Source: CAVSRC01 sp963732845
GTDB lineage: Bacteria; Pseudomonadota; Alphaproteobacteria; Rhizobiales; Kaistiaceae
DNA: 64,000 nt
Assembly: GCA_963732845.1 (NCBI GenBank)
Contig: CAVTBE010000005.1
Coordinates: forward strand, 496,001 to 560,000
Direction of reading: 5' to 3'
A program made the position numbers and the translations under genes. Within the stretch, counting starts at the first letter, position 1. Each line of letters opens with the position of its first letter. The notes under the pieces are model-generated. The model saw nothing but the letters and a program-made list of their open reading frames with translations. It was not told where the DNA came from and searched no databases. Positions 9,572 to 18,828 of this stretch are shown here, in pieces.

Positions 9572-10870
9572 TCAGGCCGCGGGGGCAAAGCGGGGCACGA
9601 CATAGGGCCCCTCGGGAATGACCGCAAGGGCCGGGTCGCCGCTCCGGGCGATGCTGCGGCCGATGGCTTCGGCGACGTCGTTTATCATGGCGACGGCCGT
9701 CAGCCGGCGGTCGTCGCCGGAAAGTCCGGTCGAATAGAGTTCCACCGTGCCGAGCCGCATCGACTTCAGCTGCATCTCGGTCTGCCACTCATCGATTTCG
9801 GCCAGGCTCTTGGCGGTCAGCGTCGCCAGGAAGCGCTCGGGACCGAGCGCGACCAGACGTGCCTGGGCGTCGCGGAACTCGGTCGAGCCGAAGCCCTCGG
9901 AGCATTCCGAAGCTATGATCAGCGTGCCGCCCGGTTCGAGGATGTCGAGCGGCGTCACCATGCCCTTGACCGTCTGGTAGTAGGTCTTGTCCAGCGGATA
10001 GCCTGCCGAAGAGGTGACGACGGTCGAAAAACGCCGGCCGATTGGTACCGCAGTGGCGGCGCTGACGAAATCGACGGCTGCCTGGTGGCTGGCGACGATC
10101 TCGCCGAAGGTCACGTGAGAGAGGTCGCGCTCCTCGTCGATCACGGTATTGAGGGCGTAGACTTCGCCGAGCATGCCAACGATCGCGAGCTGCTCCTCGT
10201 GCAGCGGATTGCCGGCGAGATTGCACTGCACGGCGAGCGGGTCCTCCATGAAGCGCGCCGAATGGAAGGTGCGGATGGTCTCGTGGTGGGCGATGCCGGG
10301 AGCAATGACCTTGCGCCCACCGGACCAGCCGGCCATGAAATGGGGCTCGACCAGCCCGGTGGCAATCCTGAGGTCGGCCTCGACGAAGCGCCTGTCGAGG
10401 CTGACGCGCGTACCGCGCGTTGCCGTCCGGCCAAGGTCGACATGCGCGGCGTCGTCGCGGGCATAGTGGTTTTCGACGCGGACGTGCTCCAGCACCCACG
10501 GATCGCCGACGAGTTCGGCGAGTTCGTCGCCGAGGTTGGGCCGGTGGAGGCCGGTGGCGACGAGGATGGAGATGTCGCCGAGCGGGATGCCGGCGGCGAC
10601 CATGGTCTCGATCATCGGCCGGAGAAAGAGCCGGTTGGGGACCGGCCGGGTGATGTCGCAGATCAGGATGCAAGCGCTCCGCCGGCCGCTGGCGAGCTTG
10701 GCGAGCGGTGCCGAACCGGTCGGCGAGGCGAAGGCGGCGGCCACGGCCGCCTGCGGGGCGGGCAGCTTCGGCAGCGCGTGTTTGCGCACGATCACTGGCG
10801 CGGCGCCAGCGGGGAGGTCAACCGTCAGTTCGCCATGGCCGTACAAAAGAGCGATCTTGCCGGCCGTCAT
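9572..10870 (-). CDS. larA: LarA-family nickel-dependent racemase/epimerase
   Basis: 432 residues. The founding member racemises lactate with the nickel-pincer cofactor. All key positions are visible: D72 and R75 in DITRP, H109 in ATGLHRP, H177 in EPHFMAGWSGGRK, cofactor-binding K187 in GGRKVIAPG, and nickel ligand H203 in TFHS. Q and K of the YYQTVKG segment follow. The ATG at 10870 has a GAGGAGGGACC ribosome site. LarA homologues act on many 2-hydroxyacids and sugar acids, so lactate is only one possibility. The neighbouring aldo/keto reductase suggests a hydroxyacid or sugar-derived substrate. Confidence 0.92.
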   Translation of the reverse strand: MTAGKIALLYGHGELTVDLPAGAAPVIVRKHALPKLPAPQAAVAAAFASPTGSAPLAKLASGRRSACILICDITRPVPNRLFLRPMIETMVAAGIPLGDISILVATGLHRPNLGDELAELVGDPWVLEHVRVENHYARDDAAHVDLGRTATRGTRVSLDRRFVEADLRIATGLVEPHFMAGWSGGRKVIAPGIAHHETIRTFHSARFMEDPLAVQCNLAGNPLHEEQLAIVGMLGEVYALNTVIDEERDLSHVTFGEIVASHQAAVDFVSAATAVPIGRRFSTVVTSSAGYPLDKTYYQTVKGMVTPLDILEPGGTLIIASECSEGFGSTEFRDAQARLVALGPERFLATLTAKSLAEIDEWQTEMQLKSMRLGTVELYSTGLSGDDRRLTAVAMINDVAEAIGRSIARSGDPALAVIPEGPYVVPRFAPAA

Positions 10871-11053
10871 TGGTCCCTCCTCGCTCGCGGATTCTTGAAG
10901 GACACTATCATCGAAACCGAGGAAGGCGAGGCGTCGCCCGGGCCGGCTGGATCGACGAATCCGGGTCGAAGGTGCCAAGGCATGGCGGCAACGAAAACGT
11001 GCCGGCCATGCCGTCAACCTGGCCCAGATGGACGCGCAGGTTCATCCGGCGCC

Positions 11054-11920
11054 CTACAATCCGAAGATCGACGACAACCCGACGCGATCGCTCAGGCCGG
11101 CCATGAAATCGTCGCCCGGCGGGTCGCCGAGATCGTCGGCGGCACGAAGCACCGCGGGCAACAGGTCGACATCGCCGACCGAGTTGAGAAAAATGCCGGG
11201 CCGGCCGAGGGTCCAGTGCACCGCGGCATGGATATCCGCCTCATTCTCCAGCGGCTGGTACCAGGTGGTGTGGTTGTGCGCCGCCCCGGCCGCCCAGGGG
11301 CCGCGAGCAATCGCCTTGATCGTCTGCACGGCGACGTTGCGCGTGGCGCAAATCTTCACCGTCTCCTCGAAATCCTGGCTGTAGGACTCGCGATGGGCGG
11401 CATACCAGTTCCACGGCATCAGCACCGAGTCGAAGTCGAACCGCTCCAGGCTGCGCCTGTGCATGGCGGCCACGTTCCAGCCATGGCCGGTGACGCCGAT
11501 GAAGCGCACCAGACCTTCCTCACGCGCCTGTATCGCCGCCTCCAGCGCGCCGCCGGGCGACAGCGCCTGCTCCCACTCATCGGGGTGAACCAACGCGTGG
11601 AACTGGATCAGATCCACATGATCGGTCCGTAGCCGGTCGAGCGAGCGGCGGATTTCTGCATAAGCGCCGGCATGATCGCGTTGCCCGGTCTTGGTGGCCA
11701 GGAAGAATGCGTCGCGGTGGCGGTCCATCCACGGACCGACGCGCAGTTCGGCGTCGCCGTAGCTGGCGGCGGTATCGATGTGGTTGACGCCATGGGCAAA
11801 CAGCAGGTCGAGCACCCGGTCCGCCGTCGCCTGGTCAACTCTGGAGAGTGCTGCGGCGCCGAAGACGACGGCCGAGCTCATGTGGCCGGTGCGGCCGAAC
11901 GGACGTTTCTGGATTGTCAT
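11054..11920 (-). CDS. Aldo/keto reductase
   Basis: 288 residues (292 if translation begins at the upstream ATG at 11932). NAD(P)H-dependent carbonyl reductase with the catalytic Asp-Tyr-Lys-His tetrad visible as DTAASYG, ATKTG and FHALVH. It precedes larA by 183 nt on the same strand and is probably the first gene of the lar operon. It could feed a hydroxy compound to, or drain one from, the LarA racemase. The start at MTIQKRPFGRTG is preferred because GGAA lies 7 nt upstream. Confidence 0.85.
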   Translation of the reverse strand: MTIQKRPFGRTGHMSSAVVFGAAALSRVDQATADRVLDLLFAHGVNHIDTAASYGDAELRVGPWMDRHRDAFFLATKTGQRDHAGAYAEIRRSLDRLRTDHVDLIQFHALVHPDEWEQALSPGGALEAAIQAREEGLVRFIGVTGHGWNVAAMHRRSLERFDFDSVLMPWNWYAAHRESYSQDFEETVKICATRNVAVQTIKAIARGPWAAGAAHNHTTWYQPLENEADIHAAVHWTLGRPGIFLNSVGDVDLLPAVLRAADDLGDPPGDDFMAGLSDRVGLSSIFGL

Positions 11921-12091
11921 GGCTGGTTCCATCGTTGTCGTCGCGGCGGCGCGTCGGAAGCTGCCCTGAGATTACCCTGCGCAGCGCGTCAGCAGACCCC
12001 GCAGGCGGCATTCTATCGGTGTAGACCGGCTTTTCAACGACCGCCGGATGGCCGCGAGGCTCTCAGTTGCGAAATACGGTGCCTGCGTGCG

Positions 12092-12328
12092 TCACCTGCT
12101 CTCCACCCGGTCCCGGGATACTTCGAGCTGGAAGCGATAGCGATCGGCTCTGAAGTGCAAAACCGCGTATTCGGCCGGCCGTCCGCTTGCGTCGAAGGAT
12201 TGGCGCCGCACGATGAGCAGCGGCGCTTGCGGCGGCACTTCAAGGGCGCTTGCCATGTCGGTTTCCGCGATCGCCGCCTCGATATAAAGGTGCCGGCTGA
12301 ACGACGAGCGGGCCGTCGATTCCGCGGA
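12092..12328 (-). pseudogene. GntR-family regulator remnant (UTRA C-terminus)
   Basis: About 78 codons ending in a TGA encode the last part of a UTRA effector domain: HLYIEAAIAETDMASALEV, then PLLIVRRQSFDASGRPAEYA, then LHFRADRYRFQLEVSRDR. Upstream the frame closes at a stop (12329-12331). No winged-helix DNA-binding part is found before the pxpA stop at 12422. The regulator gene has therefore lost at least two thirds of its length by deletion, or the rest is hidden by indels. It was presumably the regulator of the adjacent 5-oxoprolinase cluster. Confidence 0.7.
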
Positions 12329-12421
12329 TCATCGCCCTGCCAAGTGAGGGGCTCGTGTGGCTTGGACTTGATCGGATCTCCCGACGGGCGTCGCTTTTGC
12401 GCCGTTTCTGGTGGCCCCCCC

Positions 12422-13190
12422 TCACCGTCCCAGCCGAGACAGTGGCACCACGCGTCCTCCACTTTCCAGTATTGTGGCGCGAACGGCATGGGCCAGCGCG
12501 ATTGCGCCGGGCGTGTCGCTGTGGACAAGGATCGAATGGACGTCGACGTGAAGTGTCTCCTTTTCGAAGGTCACGATGGCGCCATCCTCCAACAGCCTCC
12601 TCACCCTTTCCAGGATTTCGGCCTTTTCGGAGATCACCGAGCCCGGTGTCGCTCTTGGCACGAGCTGTCCGTTGGATGCGTAGGCGCGATCCGCCAAGAA
12701 TACGTTGAACCTGCGGAGCCCCCGACGCGCTGCCGCACGGTCCAGTTCCGTGCCCTGAAGAACGATCAGTCCAACGTCGCGATCGAAAGCATAGATCGCA
12801 TCGGCGAGGCACTCGGCGATGTCACGATCGGCGCAGGCCAAGTTGCCCAAAGCGCCGTGCGGGTTCATATGGGTGACCCGATGCCCCACGGCCGTCGCGA
12901 TGCCTTGCAGTGCTCCCATCTGATAAAGCACGTGCTTCTCAAGTTCGGCCCGGTCCATCTGCATGCGCCGGCGTCCGAACCCCATGAGATCGGGATAGCT
13001 GACATGCGCGCCAAGATCGACACCGTGCGGAGAGCGACAATCTGGCCATGCGATCCATGATGACGGGATCCCCGGCATGGTATCCGCAGGCAACGTTTGC
13101 GGACGTGATGACTTCCATCAGGGCTTCATCATCGGCTACCCGATACACACCAAAGCCTTCGCCGAGATCGGCGTTCAGATCGATATCCAA
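12422..13190 (-). pseudogene. pxpA: 5-oxoprolinase subunit A (LamB/YcsF), one frame break
   Basis: PxpA works with PxpB and PxpC as ATP-dependent 5-oxoprolinase, opening pyroglutamate to glutamate. The N-terminus DIDLNADLGEGFGVY and the signatures ACGYHAGD, GAHVSYPDL and THMNPHGALGN are clear. The frame changes once near 13025-13045, after DRMARLS, and resumes at HGVDLGAHVSYPD. No other damage is seen and the C-terminus is complete. The start is a TTG with GAGGAG just upstream, 3 nt after the stop of the carrier-like gene. A sequencing error is as likely as true inactivation. Confidence 0.85.
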
Positions 13191-13193
13191 GGT

Positions 13194-13614
13194 CTACTCC
13201 TCAGCGGTGCCGGCTCGCGTCGGAGATAGCCGCGCCAGCAGGGTGCCGACCTCGACTTTGTTGCGATCCGGGACAAGATAAGCGGCAAGCAGCGCCGGTT
13301 GCGGGCGCAAGGACGGGAAGCAGAATATTCCCGACTTGAATCAGCCCGAGCAGCGATCCGCGATCCGCCTCAACTCCTGGCGCGAGGAAATCGGTATCGC
13401 GACTCGGGTGGCGCTTCAGGAACACGCCCGCCGCAGGTGCCTTCACCTCGACAAGCGGCCGCGGCGCGGCTGCCTGCGGCCCATCATTGGCGGCGCCGGC
13501 TGATTTTCCGAAGCTCAGCCTCAGACCGATCTGCTCCGTCCTGAGCTCAACGGTCGCGAGCCCCTCCTCGCGCATCAGCATGACCAGCTGCCTGATCTGC
13601 TGCGGAATCGTCAT
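13194..13614 (-). pseudogene. BCCP-like carrier protein lacking the biotin lysine, one frame break
   Basis: About 140 residues resembling the biotin carboxyl carrier of acetyl-CoA carboxylase: a hairpin (VKAPAAGVFLKR) and second repeat (VLAPATG...LLAAYLVPDRNKV). Where true carriers have EAMKM, this protein has IQVGN (residues 92-96), so there is no lysine to biotinylate. A one-base frame break near 13280-13295 separates PATGA from the conserved tail AYLVPDRNKVEVGTLLARLS, which ends at a TAG at 13194. It lies between pxpC and pxpA. No biotin carboxylase gene is present. Its job is unknown; a structural part of an oxoprolinase-like complex is one possibility. Confidence 0.75.
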
Positions 13615-13632
13615 GTCGCGTGGGCCGGCCGC

Positions 13633-14597
13633 TCATCGATATTGCATGGCGTTCGATCGAACGCCCTCCAGATAAGCATCGACTTCGGCAAGCGCCGCAC
13701 AGGCGGCAGCGTAGGTCGTCGGCAGAAACGCAGCGCCATGCCTGGTCGCGCCTGTGCGATCCTCCAGAGGTCGGCTTCTATCACGGTGCCAATCTTCGGA
13801 TAACCGCCCATGGTCGCCGCATCGGCAAGCTGAATGATCGGCGTGCCACCTGAAGGCGCCTGGATGACCCCTGGCAATACCCCATGCGAGCGAAGCTCTC
13901 GCGCTGCGAGAGGATGCAGAGCCGGTCCCTCGAGACGGTAGCCGGCGCGGTTGCTTTGGCGCGAGATCTTCCAGTCCGTTTCCCAGAAACTTCGCGAGAG
14001 GCGACGTCAAATTCCCCATACTCGCCGGCCGGCAGAACACGAACGGTGGTGACGCCTTCATCCGAGCGTGGTTCGCCGATCGCGATATCAGGAGGCTCGG
14101 CTCCCAAGCCGCCAATACCCAGTCTGATTCCTCCCTGACCGCACGGAATCCTGTCGCCCGGTTGCAAGGCCCGGCCGCCGAAGCCCCCGAAAGCCGCCCT
14201 CAGGTGGGTGCTGCGGGAGCCAAGGACGAGGGGAAGGTCGAGCCCGCCCCCGAAAGTGATATAGGCGCGACATCCCCGTTGGGTGGATCGAGGGACAGAG
14301 TTTGCCCGCTGCGGGCGCCCAGCGCCCAGTAGGGCAGCAACGCTTCTGTCGTCGAGTCGGGCATTCGTGTCGGCGCCCGGTCAACGCAAAATCGATGTCG
14401 CGCAGGAAGCGCATCCTGAAGGGCATGATGCTGACCTCCAGGCCGGCCGCATCGGGCTCGTTGCCCAGCAACAAATTCCCGACCGATAATGCCACGCGAT
14501 CCATCGCGCCCGAAGTTCCGACGCCGTAGTGGTAGAAGCCGAAGCGTCCGACATCCTGGACGGTGGTCAGGGCGTTGGTCGAGAGGATCTCGATCAT
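13633..14597 (-). pseudogene. pxpC: 5-oxoprolinase subunit C (KipA-like), at least five frame breaks
   Basis: Biotin-dependent carboxyltransferase-like family; PxpC joins PxpB in the ATP-dependent oxoprolinase. The start MIEILSTNALTTVQDVGR overlaps the pxpB stop (ATGA). The coding signal then jumps between all three frames: FALTG to GADTNARLDD, to LLPYWALGARSGQTLSLD, to CRAYITFGGGLDLPLVLGSR, to WETDWKISRQSNRAGYRLEG and TPIIQLADAATMGGYPKIG, to TTYAAACAALAEVDAYLEG, with a stop at 13633-13635. Every piece is well conserved and free of stops. Five indels in under 1 kb without other decay argue for poor local sequence or a very recent event. Confidence 0.85.
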
Positions 14598-15262
14598 CGG
14601 ATCACTCGCTCGGGGCGGAAACGAACCCTGTCGCCGGGCTGCAGCAGCGTCGGCGGGTCGCGGGCGACGTCGAAGAACTGGATCGCGGTCGCTCCGATCG
14701 TGTTCCAGCCGCTGGGACCGGCTGAGGCGGAAACGCCCGTCTGCATTCCGGCGATGGACAGGGAACCGCCCGGAAGGTTGACCAGCGGTACGGAACGGCG
14801 GGGCGTGAACAGCCTGGCGTCCAGCCCGGCAAGGTAGCAATAGCCGGGATGGCTTCCGACCGCGAAGACCGTGTAGAGCGGCGCACTGTGGATGGCGACG
14901 ACCTCGTCGATCGATAGGCCTGTCAGGCTTGCCGCCTCATGCAGATGCGGACCGCCCTCGCCGCCATAGGTGATCGGGATTTCGATCTCCTTGCCTCCGG
15001 GTGACAGGCGCCTCCCAAGCGACCAGGCATGCGCGATGCGGGCTTTCAGGGACTCGATATCGCAGGATCGCGATCTGAGCACGAGCATGAGATTGGTCAT
15101 GCCGGGGACCGCTTCCCGCACCTCTTCCCAGGCCGCCGCCGCTTCGGCCAGCGCCCAGATCCTCGTCTGGGTGTCGAGGTCGAGCGGCCCGGCAGCTTCG
15201 ACGATCAGGCCGCTGTTGCCGAGGAGGCTCAGCCGCGGCTGCTCCGCGGCGTGATCCGGCAT
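14594..15262 (-). CDS. pxpB: 5-oxoprolinase subunit B (KipI-like)
   Basis: 222 residues, intact, the only unbroken gene of the pxp cluster. It belongs to the allophanate-hydrolase-subunit-1/KipI family and shows PITYGGEGGPHLHEAA, SIDEVVAIHSAPLYTVFAVG and the hallmark HPGYCYLAGLD, then LPGGSLSIAGMQTGV. It acts with PxpC and PxpA in ATP-driven ring opening of 5-oxoproline. The start MPDHAAEQ gives the usual family length; an upstream in-frame start at 15349 is less likely. It is the first gene of the minus-strand cluster, with a 234-nt divergent gap to the aminotransferase. Confidence 0.9.
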   Translation of the reverse strand: MPDHAAEQPRLSLLGNSGLIVEAAGPLDLDTQTRIWALAEAAAAWEEVREAVPGMTNLMLVLRSRSCDIESLKARIAHAWSLGRRLSPGGKEIEIPITYGGEGGPHLHEAASLTGLSIDEVVAIHSAPLYTVFAVGSHPGYCYLAGLDARLFTPRRSVPLVNLPGGSLSIAGMQTGVSASAGPSGWNTIGATAIQFFDVARDPPTLLQPGDRVRFRPERVIR

Positions 15263-15496
15263 CGGACGGCCGCAGGCGATCCCGTTTCTCCGTCCGCTCT
15301 GTTCTGGTTCATCGACATTGCCGAGATTCCCCGACCTCGTCGTTACCATTTCTGCAATCCAATGGGGTCAGAGCGAGTTTGTATGGCCGGGTCCAGGAAG
15401 CCGCCAATCGCGGGGCATTATTACGTAAGAGCCAATTCGTCTTGGCCCGCGCTCCCGCAGGCGACTAGTTTCGGGCATCGCGAAGCCGCCATAGCG

Positions 15497-16742
15497 GTGT
15501 CTTCCCGACATCTGTTGGAGCCGATATTGGCCACGCAAACTGACTTCGTGCCGGCTTCGCGGGTGCGGCGGATCAAGCCGTCTCCGAGCACCGCAGCCGC
15601 CGCCCGGGCGCGCGAACTGAAGGCGGCCGGACACGACCTGATCGATCTGACGATCGGCGAGCCGGATTTCGACACGCCTGCCGGAATCAAGGCGGCCGGA
15701 ATCGCGGCGATCGAAACCGGCGAAACCAAATACACGCCCGTCAACGGAACGCTGAAGCTGCGCCAGGCGATCGTGAACCGCATGCGGGCGAAGACCGGCC
15801 TGGATTTCGCGCTGGATCAGGTCGCGGTCGGCGGCGGCGCCAAAGCAGGTGATCTTCGTGGCGCTGATGGCGTCGGTGGACGACGACGCCGAGGTCATCA
15901 TCCCGGCGCCCTACTGGGTCTCCTACCCGGATATGGTGCTCGCCAATGGCGGCAAGCCGGTCGTGGTCGCGTGCCCGGAATCTGACGGATTCAGGCTGAC
16001 GCCCGAGGCCCTCGACCGTGCCATCACGCCTCGGACGCGTTGGCTGATCCTCAATTCTCCGTCCAATCCCACCGGCTCGGCCTACGGCGCGGAGGAGCTG
16101 CGCGCCCTCGCGGCCGTGCTGAAGCGTCATCCCCATGTCTGGGTGCTGACCGACGAGATCTATGACGAGATCTGGTACCGGCCCGAGCCGGTCGCCGGCA
16201 TCCTCGCGGTCGCGCCGGAACTCGCCGGCCGGGCATTCGTGACCAACGGCGTGTCCAAGACCTATGCGATGACCGGCTGGCGCCTGGGCTACGGAGTCGG
16301 CCCGTCTCCGCTGGTGTCGGCCATCAACACGCTGCAGTCGCAGATGTCGTCCTGCCCGTCGTCCATCAGCCAGGCGGCGGCGGTCGAGGCGCTGAACGGC
16401 GACCAGTCTTTCGTGGCCGAGCGGGCCGGCATCTACCGGGAGCGCCGCGACCTGGCCATCGGGATCCTCGGCAAGGCCCCCGGCCTGTCATGCACCGTGC
16501 CGGACGGCGCGTTCTATCTCTTCCCGAACTGCGGCGGCGTCATCGGCAAGCGCACGCCCTCGGGCAAGCTCATCGCTTCGGATGCGGATTTCGTCCTCTA
16601 TCTCCTGGAATGCGGAGTTGCCACGATTCATGGCGCCGCCTACGGCCTCTCTCCCCACTTCCGCATTTCCATCGCGGCCCCGGCCGAGAGCATTGCGGCC
16701 GGCTGCGAGCGCATCGTCCGGGCCTGCAATTCACTGACCTGA
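15497..16742 (+). pseudogene. Class I/II PLP aminotransferase (aspartate-type), one frame break
   Basis: Aspartate-aminotransferase family enzyme of about 410 residues. N-terminal part: ASRVRRIKPSPSTAAAARAR, DLTIGEPDFDTP and KYTPVNGTLKLR. C-terminal part: NSPSNPTGSAYGAEEL, TDEIYDEIWY and the PLP-lysine motif VSKTYAMTGWRLGYG. One extra base around 15838-15850 (after GGGAK, before QVIFVALMASVDD) breaks the frame. The likely starts are non-ATG: GTG at 15497, TTG at 15515 or TTG at 15527. It precedes an RraA-type aldolase by 27 nt. In that context it probably makes a 2-oxoacid that the aldolase cleaves. Confidence 0.85.
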
Positions 16743-16769
16743 AGAACCCCACAGCAACCGGAATCCCCC

Positions 16770-17447
16770 ATGCCCCACGTCACGACCAAGATTGAGCGCG
16801 CGGACAAAGGCGCGGTCGAAGCGTTGCGCCAATACACCGTCGCCACGATCCATGAGGCACAGGGCCGGCTGGGGGCGCTGAGCTCCCGCATAAAGCCGAT
16901 CGACCCCGTCATGACGGTGTGCGGCCCCGCCTTCACCGTCCGCTGCGCGCCGCGCGACAACATCATGCTGCAGGTCGCAATCCATTATGCGCAAGCGGGC
17001 GACGTCATCGTCGTCTCCGCGGGAGAATACGAGGAAGCCGGTTCCTTTGGCGATGTGCTGGGCAATGCCTGCATGGCGAAGGGAATAGCCGGCCTGGTCA
17101 CCGACACGGGCGTGCGCGACACGCGGTCTTTGAGCAAGCTCGGATTTCCGGTGTTTTCCCTGAGCGTGTGCATCAAGGGAACCGTCAAGGAGACCCTCGG
17201 GGCCATCAACGAGCCCATTGTCGTCGGCGGAGAGGTGATCCGTCCCGGCGACGTGGTCTGCGGCGATGCAGACGGGGTCGTCGTCGTCCGTCGCGAGGAC
17301 GCTGGTACCGCTGCCGTCAAGGCGAAGGCCCGGGTGGAGGCCGAGGATGCCTATATCGCGGCCTATCGCGCGGGAAAGAGCGTCATCGAGGTGAGCAACC
17401 TCGCCGGCGTGCTCAAGGCAAAAGGCCTGACGGTCGATACCGACTGA
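16770..17447 (+). CDS. RraA/HMG-aldolase family protein (2-oxoacid aldolase or decarboxylase)
   Basis: 225 residues of the RraA-like fold. The catalytic motif of the 4-hydroxy-4-methyl-2-oxoglutarate / 4-carboxy-4-hydroxy-2-oxoadipate aldolases, a metal-binding aspartate after an Arg, is visible in GIAGLVTDTGVRDTRSL. This favours an aldolase or oxaloacetate decarboxylase over the RNase-E inhibitor RraA. The product would be pyruvate plus a second oxoacid. It follows the aminotransferase on the same strand, and the two probably form a short transamination-cleavage pathway. Intact and of normal length. Confidence 0.85.
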   Translation: MPHVTTKIERADKGAVEALRQYTVATIHEAQGRLGALSSRIKPIDPVMTVCGPAFTVRCAPRDNIMLQVAIHYAQAGDVIVVSAGEYEEAGSFGDVLGNACMAKGIAGLVTDTGVRDTRSLSKLGFPVFSLSVCIKGTVKETLGAINEPIVVGGEVIRPGDVVCGDADGVVVVRREDAGTAAVKAKARVEAEDAYIAAYRAGKSVIEVSNLAGVLKAKGLTVDTD

Positions 17448-17474
17448 CCGCCGCCTGGAAAGACCGCCCACCGC

Positions 17475-18776
17475 CTAGAAGAGCTTATCCGGCAGCCAGA
17501 GCGTGATCTCGGGAAACAGGGCGAGCAGCAGCACGAACAGGGTCATGATCACGAGGAACGGCAGGGTTACCCGCGACAGGTATCCCAGGCCTTTCCCCGT
17601 TAGTCCCTGGATGATGTAGAAGTTGAACCCCAATGGCGGGGTGATCTGCGCCATCTCCACCATCACGACGAGGAAGATGCCGAACCACAATGTGCTGAAG
17701 CCGGCGGCGTTCACCAGCGGAAGCACGACCGGCAGGGTCGTGACGATCATCGAGAAGCCCTCAAGAAAGCAGCCGAGGATCAGGTAGAGCACCATCAGCG
17801 CCACGATAAGCGCGAAGGATGACGGGTGAAGCGCATCGACGAAGTTGGCCATCGAAGCGGGAATGCCGACGACGGAGTTGATGTTCCCGAGTATCGAGGC
17901 CCCCATGATGATCAGCCCCATCATCGAGGATGTCTGCGCTGCGCCGAGCGCTACCTGGCGCATGACCTGCCATGAGAGCTGGCGCTGAATCGCGGCAACC
18001 AGCATGGCACCGATAACACCGACGGCAGCCGCCTCCGATGGCGTCGCCAGGCCGCCATACATGGAACCCAGAACGCAGAGGATCAGGAACAGGGCCGGCG
18101 CCAGCTCGCGCAGCGCCTTGATCCGCTCTCGCAACGGCATCTTGTCGAGCGCCCGTTCGGCCTCTGGAATCGCCTCGGGCCGCAGGCTCGTGTAGATCAT
18201 GATCCACACCATGAAGCTCACCGCCAGCAGCAGGCCGGGGATCAGCCCCGCGGTGAACAGGCGCAGGATGGATTCGTTTGCAAGCACGCCGTAGATGATC
18301 ATCACCGTGCTGGGCGGGATCAGGAAGCCCAGCGTGCCGGCGCCGGCAAGGCTGCCCATCGATATGCCCGGCTCGTATCCGCGCCTGAGCAGCTCGCTCA
18401 GCGACATGCGGCCGATCACCTGCGTGGTCGCGGCCGATGAGCCCGAGATCGCGGCAAAGATGGTCGAGCCTATGACGTTCACATGCAGCAGGCGCCCGGG
18501 CAGCAGCGCCGCCCAAGGAGCGAGGCCCGTGAACAAAGCGCGCGACAGGTTGGTGCGGAAGAGGAACTCACCCATCAGGATGAACAGCGGCAGCGCCACG
18601 AGTTCCGATGTCGTCAGGATGTTGAACGCGTACTGAGCGACGAGCTTGTCGATCGGAATGCCGCTGAACAGGAATGCGACCGTGATCGCGGCCGTGATCA
18701 GGGCGACACCGACCCACACGCCGATGGCGAGCAGTCCGAAGACGGTCAACAGGAGGACGGAGACGAGGAGCAGCAT
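17475..18776 (-). CDS. dctM: TRAP transporter large permease (DctM type)
   Basis: 433-residue inner-membrane protein, hydrophobic throughout (about 12 segments), with the DctM glycine-rich and loop motifs (GSSAATTQVIGRMSLSELLRRGYEPG, cut here from a longer block; PPSTVMIIYG; VEMAQITPPLGFNFYIIQG). It forms the ion-coupled channel of a tripartite ATP-independent importer for carboxylates or sugar acids. It is third in the dctP-dctQ-dctM operon. It converges with the RraA-like gene, with a 27-nt gap. Confidence 0.93.
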   Translation of the reverse strand: MLLLVSVLLLTVFGLLAIGVWVGVALITAAITVAFLFSGIPIDKLVAQYAFNILTTSELVALPLFILMGEFLFRTNLSRALFTGLAPWAALLPGRLLHVNVIGSTIFAAISGSSAATTQVIGRMSLSELLRRGYEPGISMGSLAGAGTLGFLIPPSTVMIIYGVLANESILRLFTAGLIPGLLLAVSFMVWIMIYTSLRPEAIPEAERALDKMPLRERIKALRELAPALFLILCVLGSMYGGLATPSEAAAVGVIGAMLVAAIQRQLSWQVMRQVALGAAQTSSMMGLIIMGASILGNINSVVGIPASMANFVDALHPSSFALIVALMVLYLILGCFLEGFSMIVTTLPVVLPLVNAAGFSTLWFGIFLVVMVEMAQITPPLGFNFYIIQGLTGKGLGYLSRVTLPFLVIMTLFVLLLALFPEITLWLPDKLF

Positions 18777-18828
18777 TCCTTAGCCCCATGCAGGAGCGAT
18801 TGTGACGGCGCAGCGACGCTCCGGTCGG

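Noticed and set aside
9443..11632. Long open frame (over 700 codons) on the plus strand opposite larA and larC
   Set aside because: It is antisense to genes with complete catalytic motifs; its translation is Arg/Gly/Ala-rich with no domain. High GC content opens such frames.
13194..13614. Carrier-like protein as a functional acetyl-CoA carboxylase BCCP
   Set aside because: No lysine at the biotinylation site and no accC-like gene in the window.
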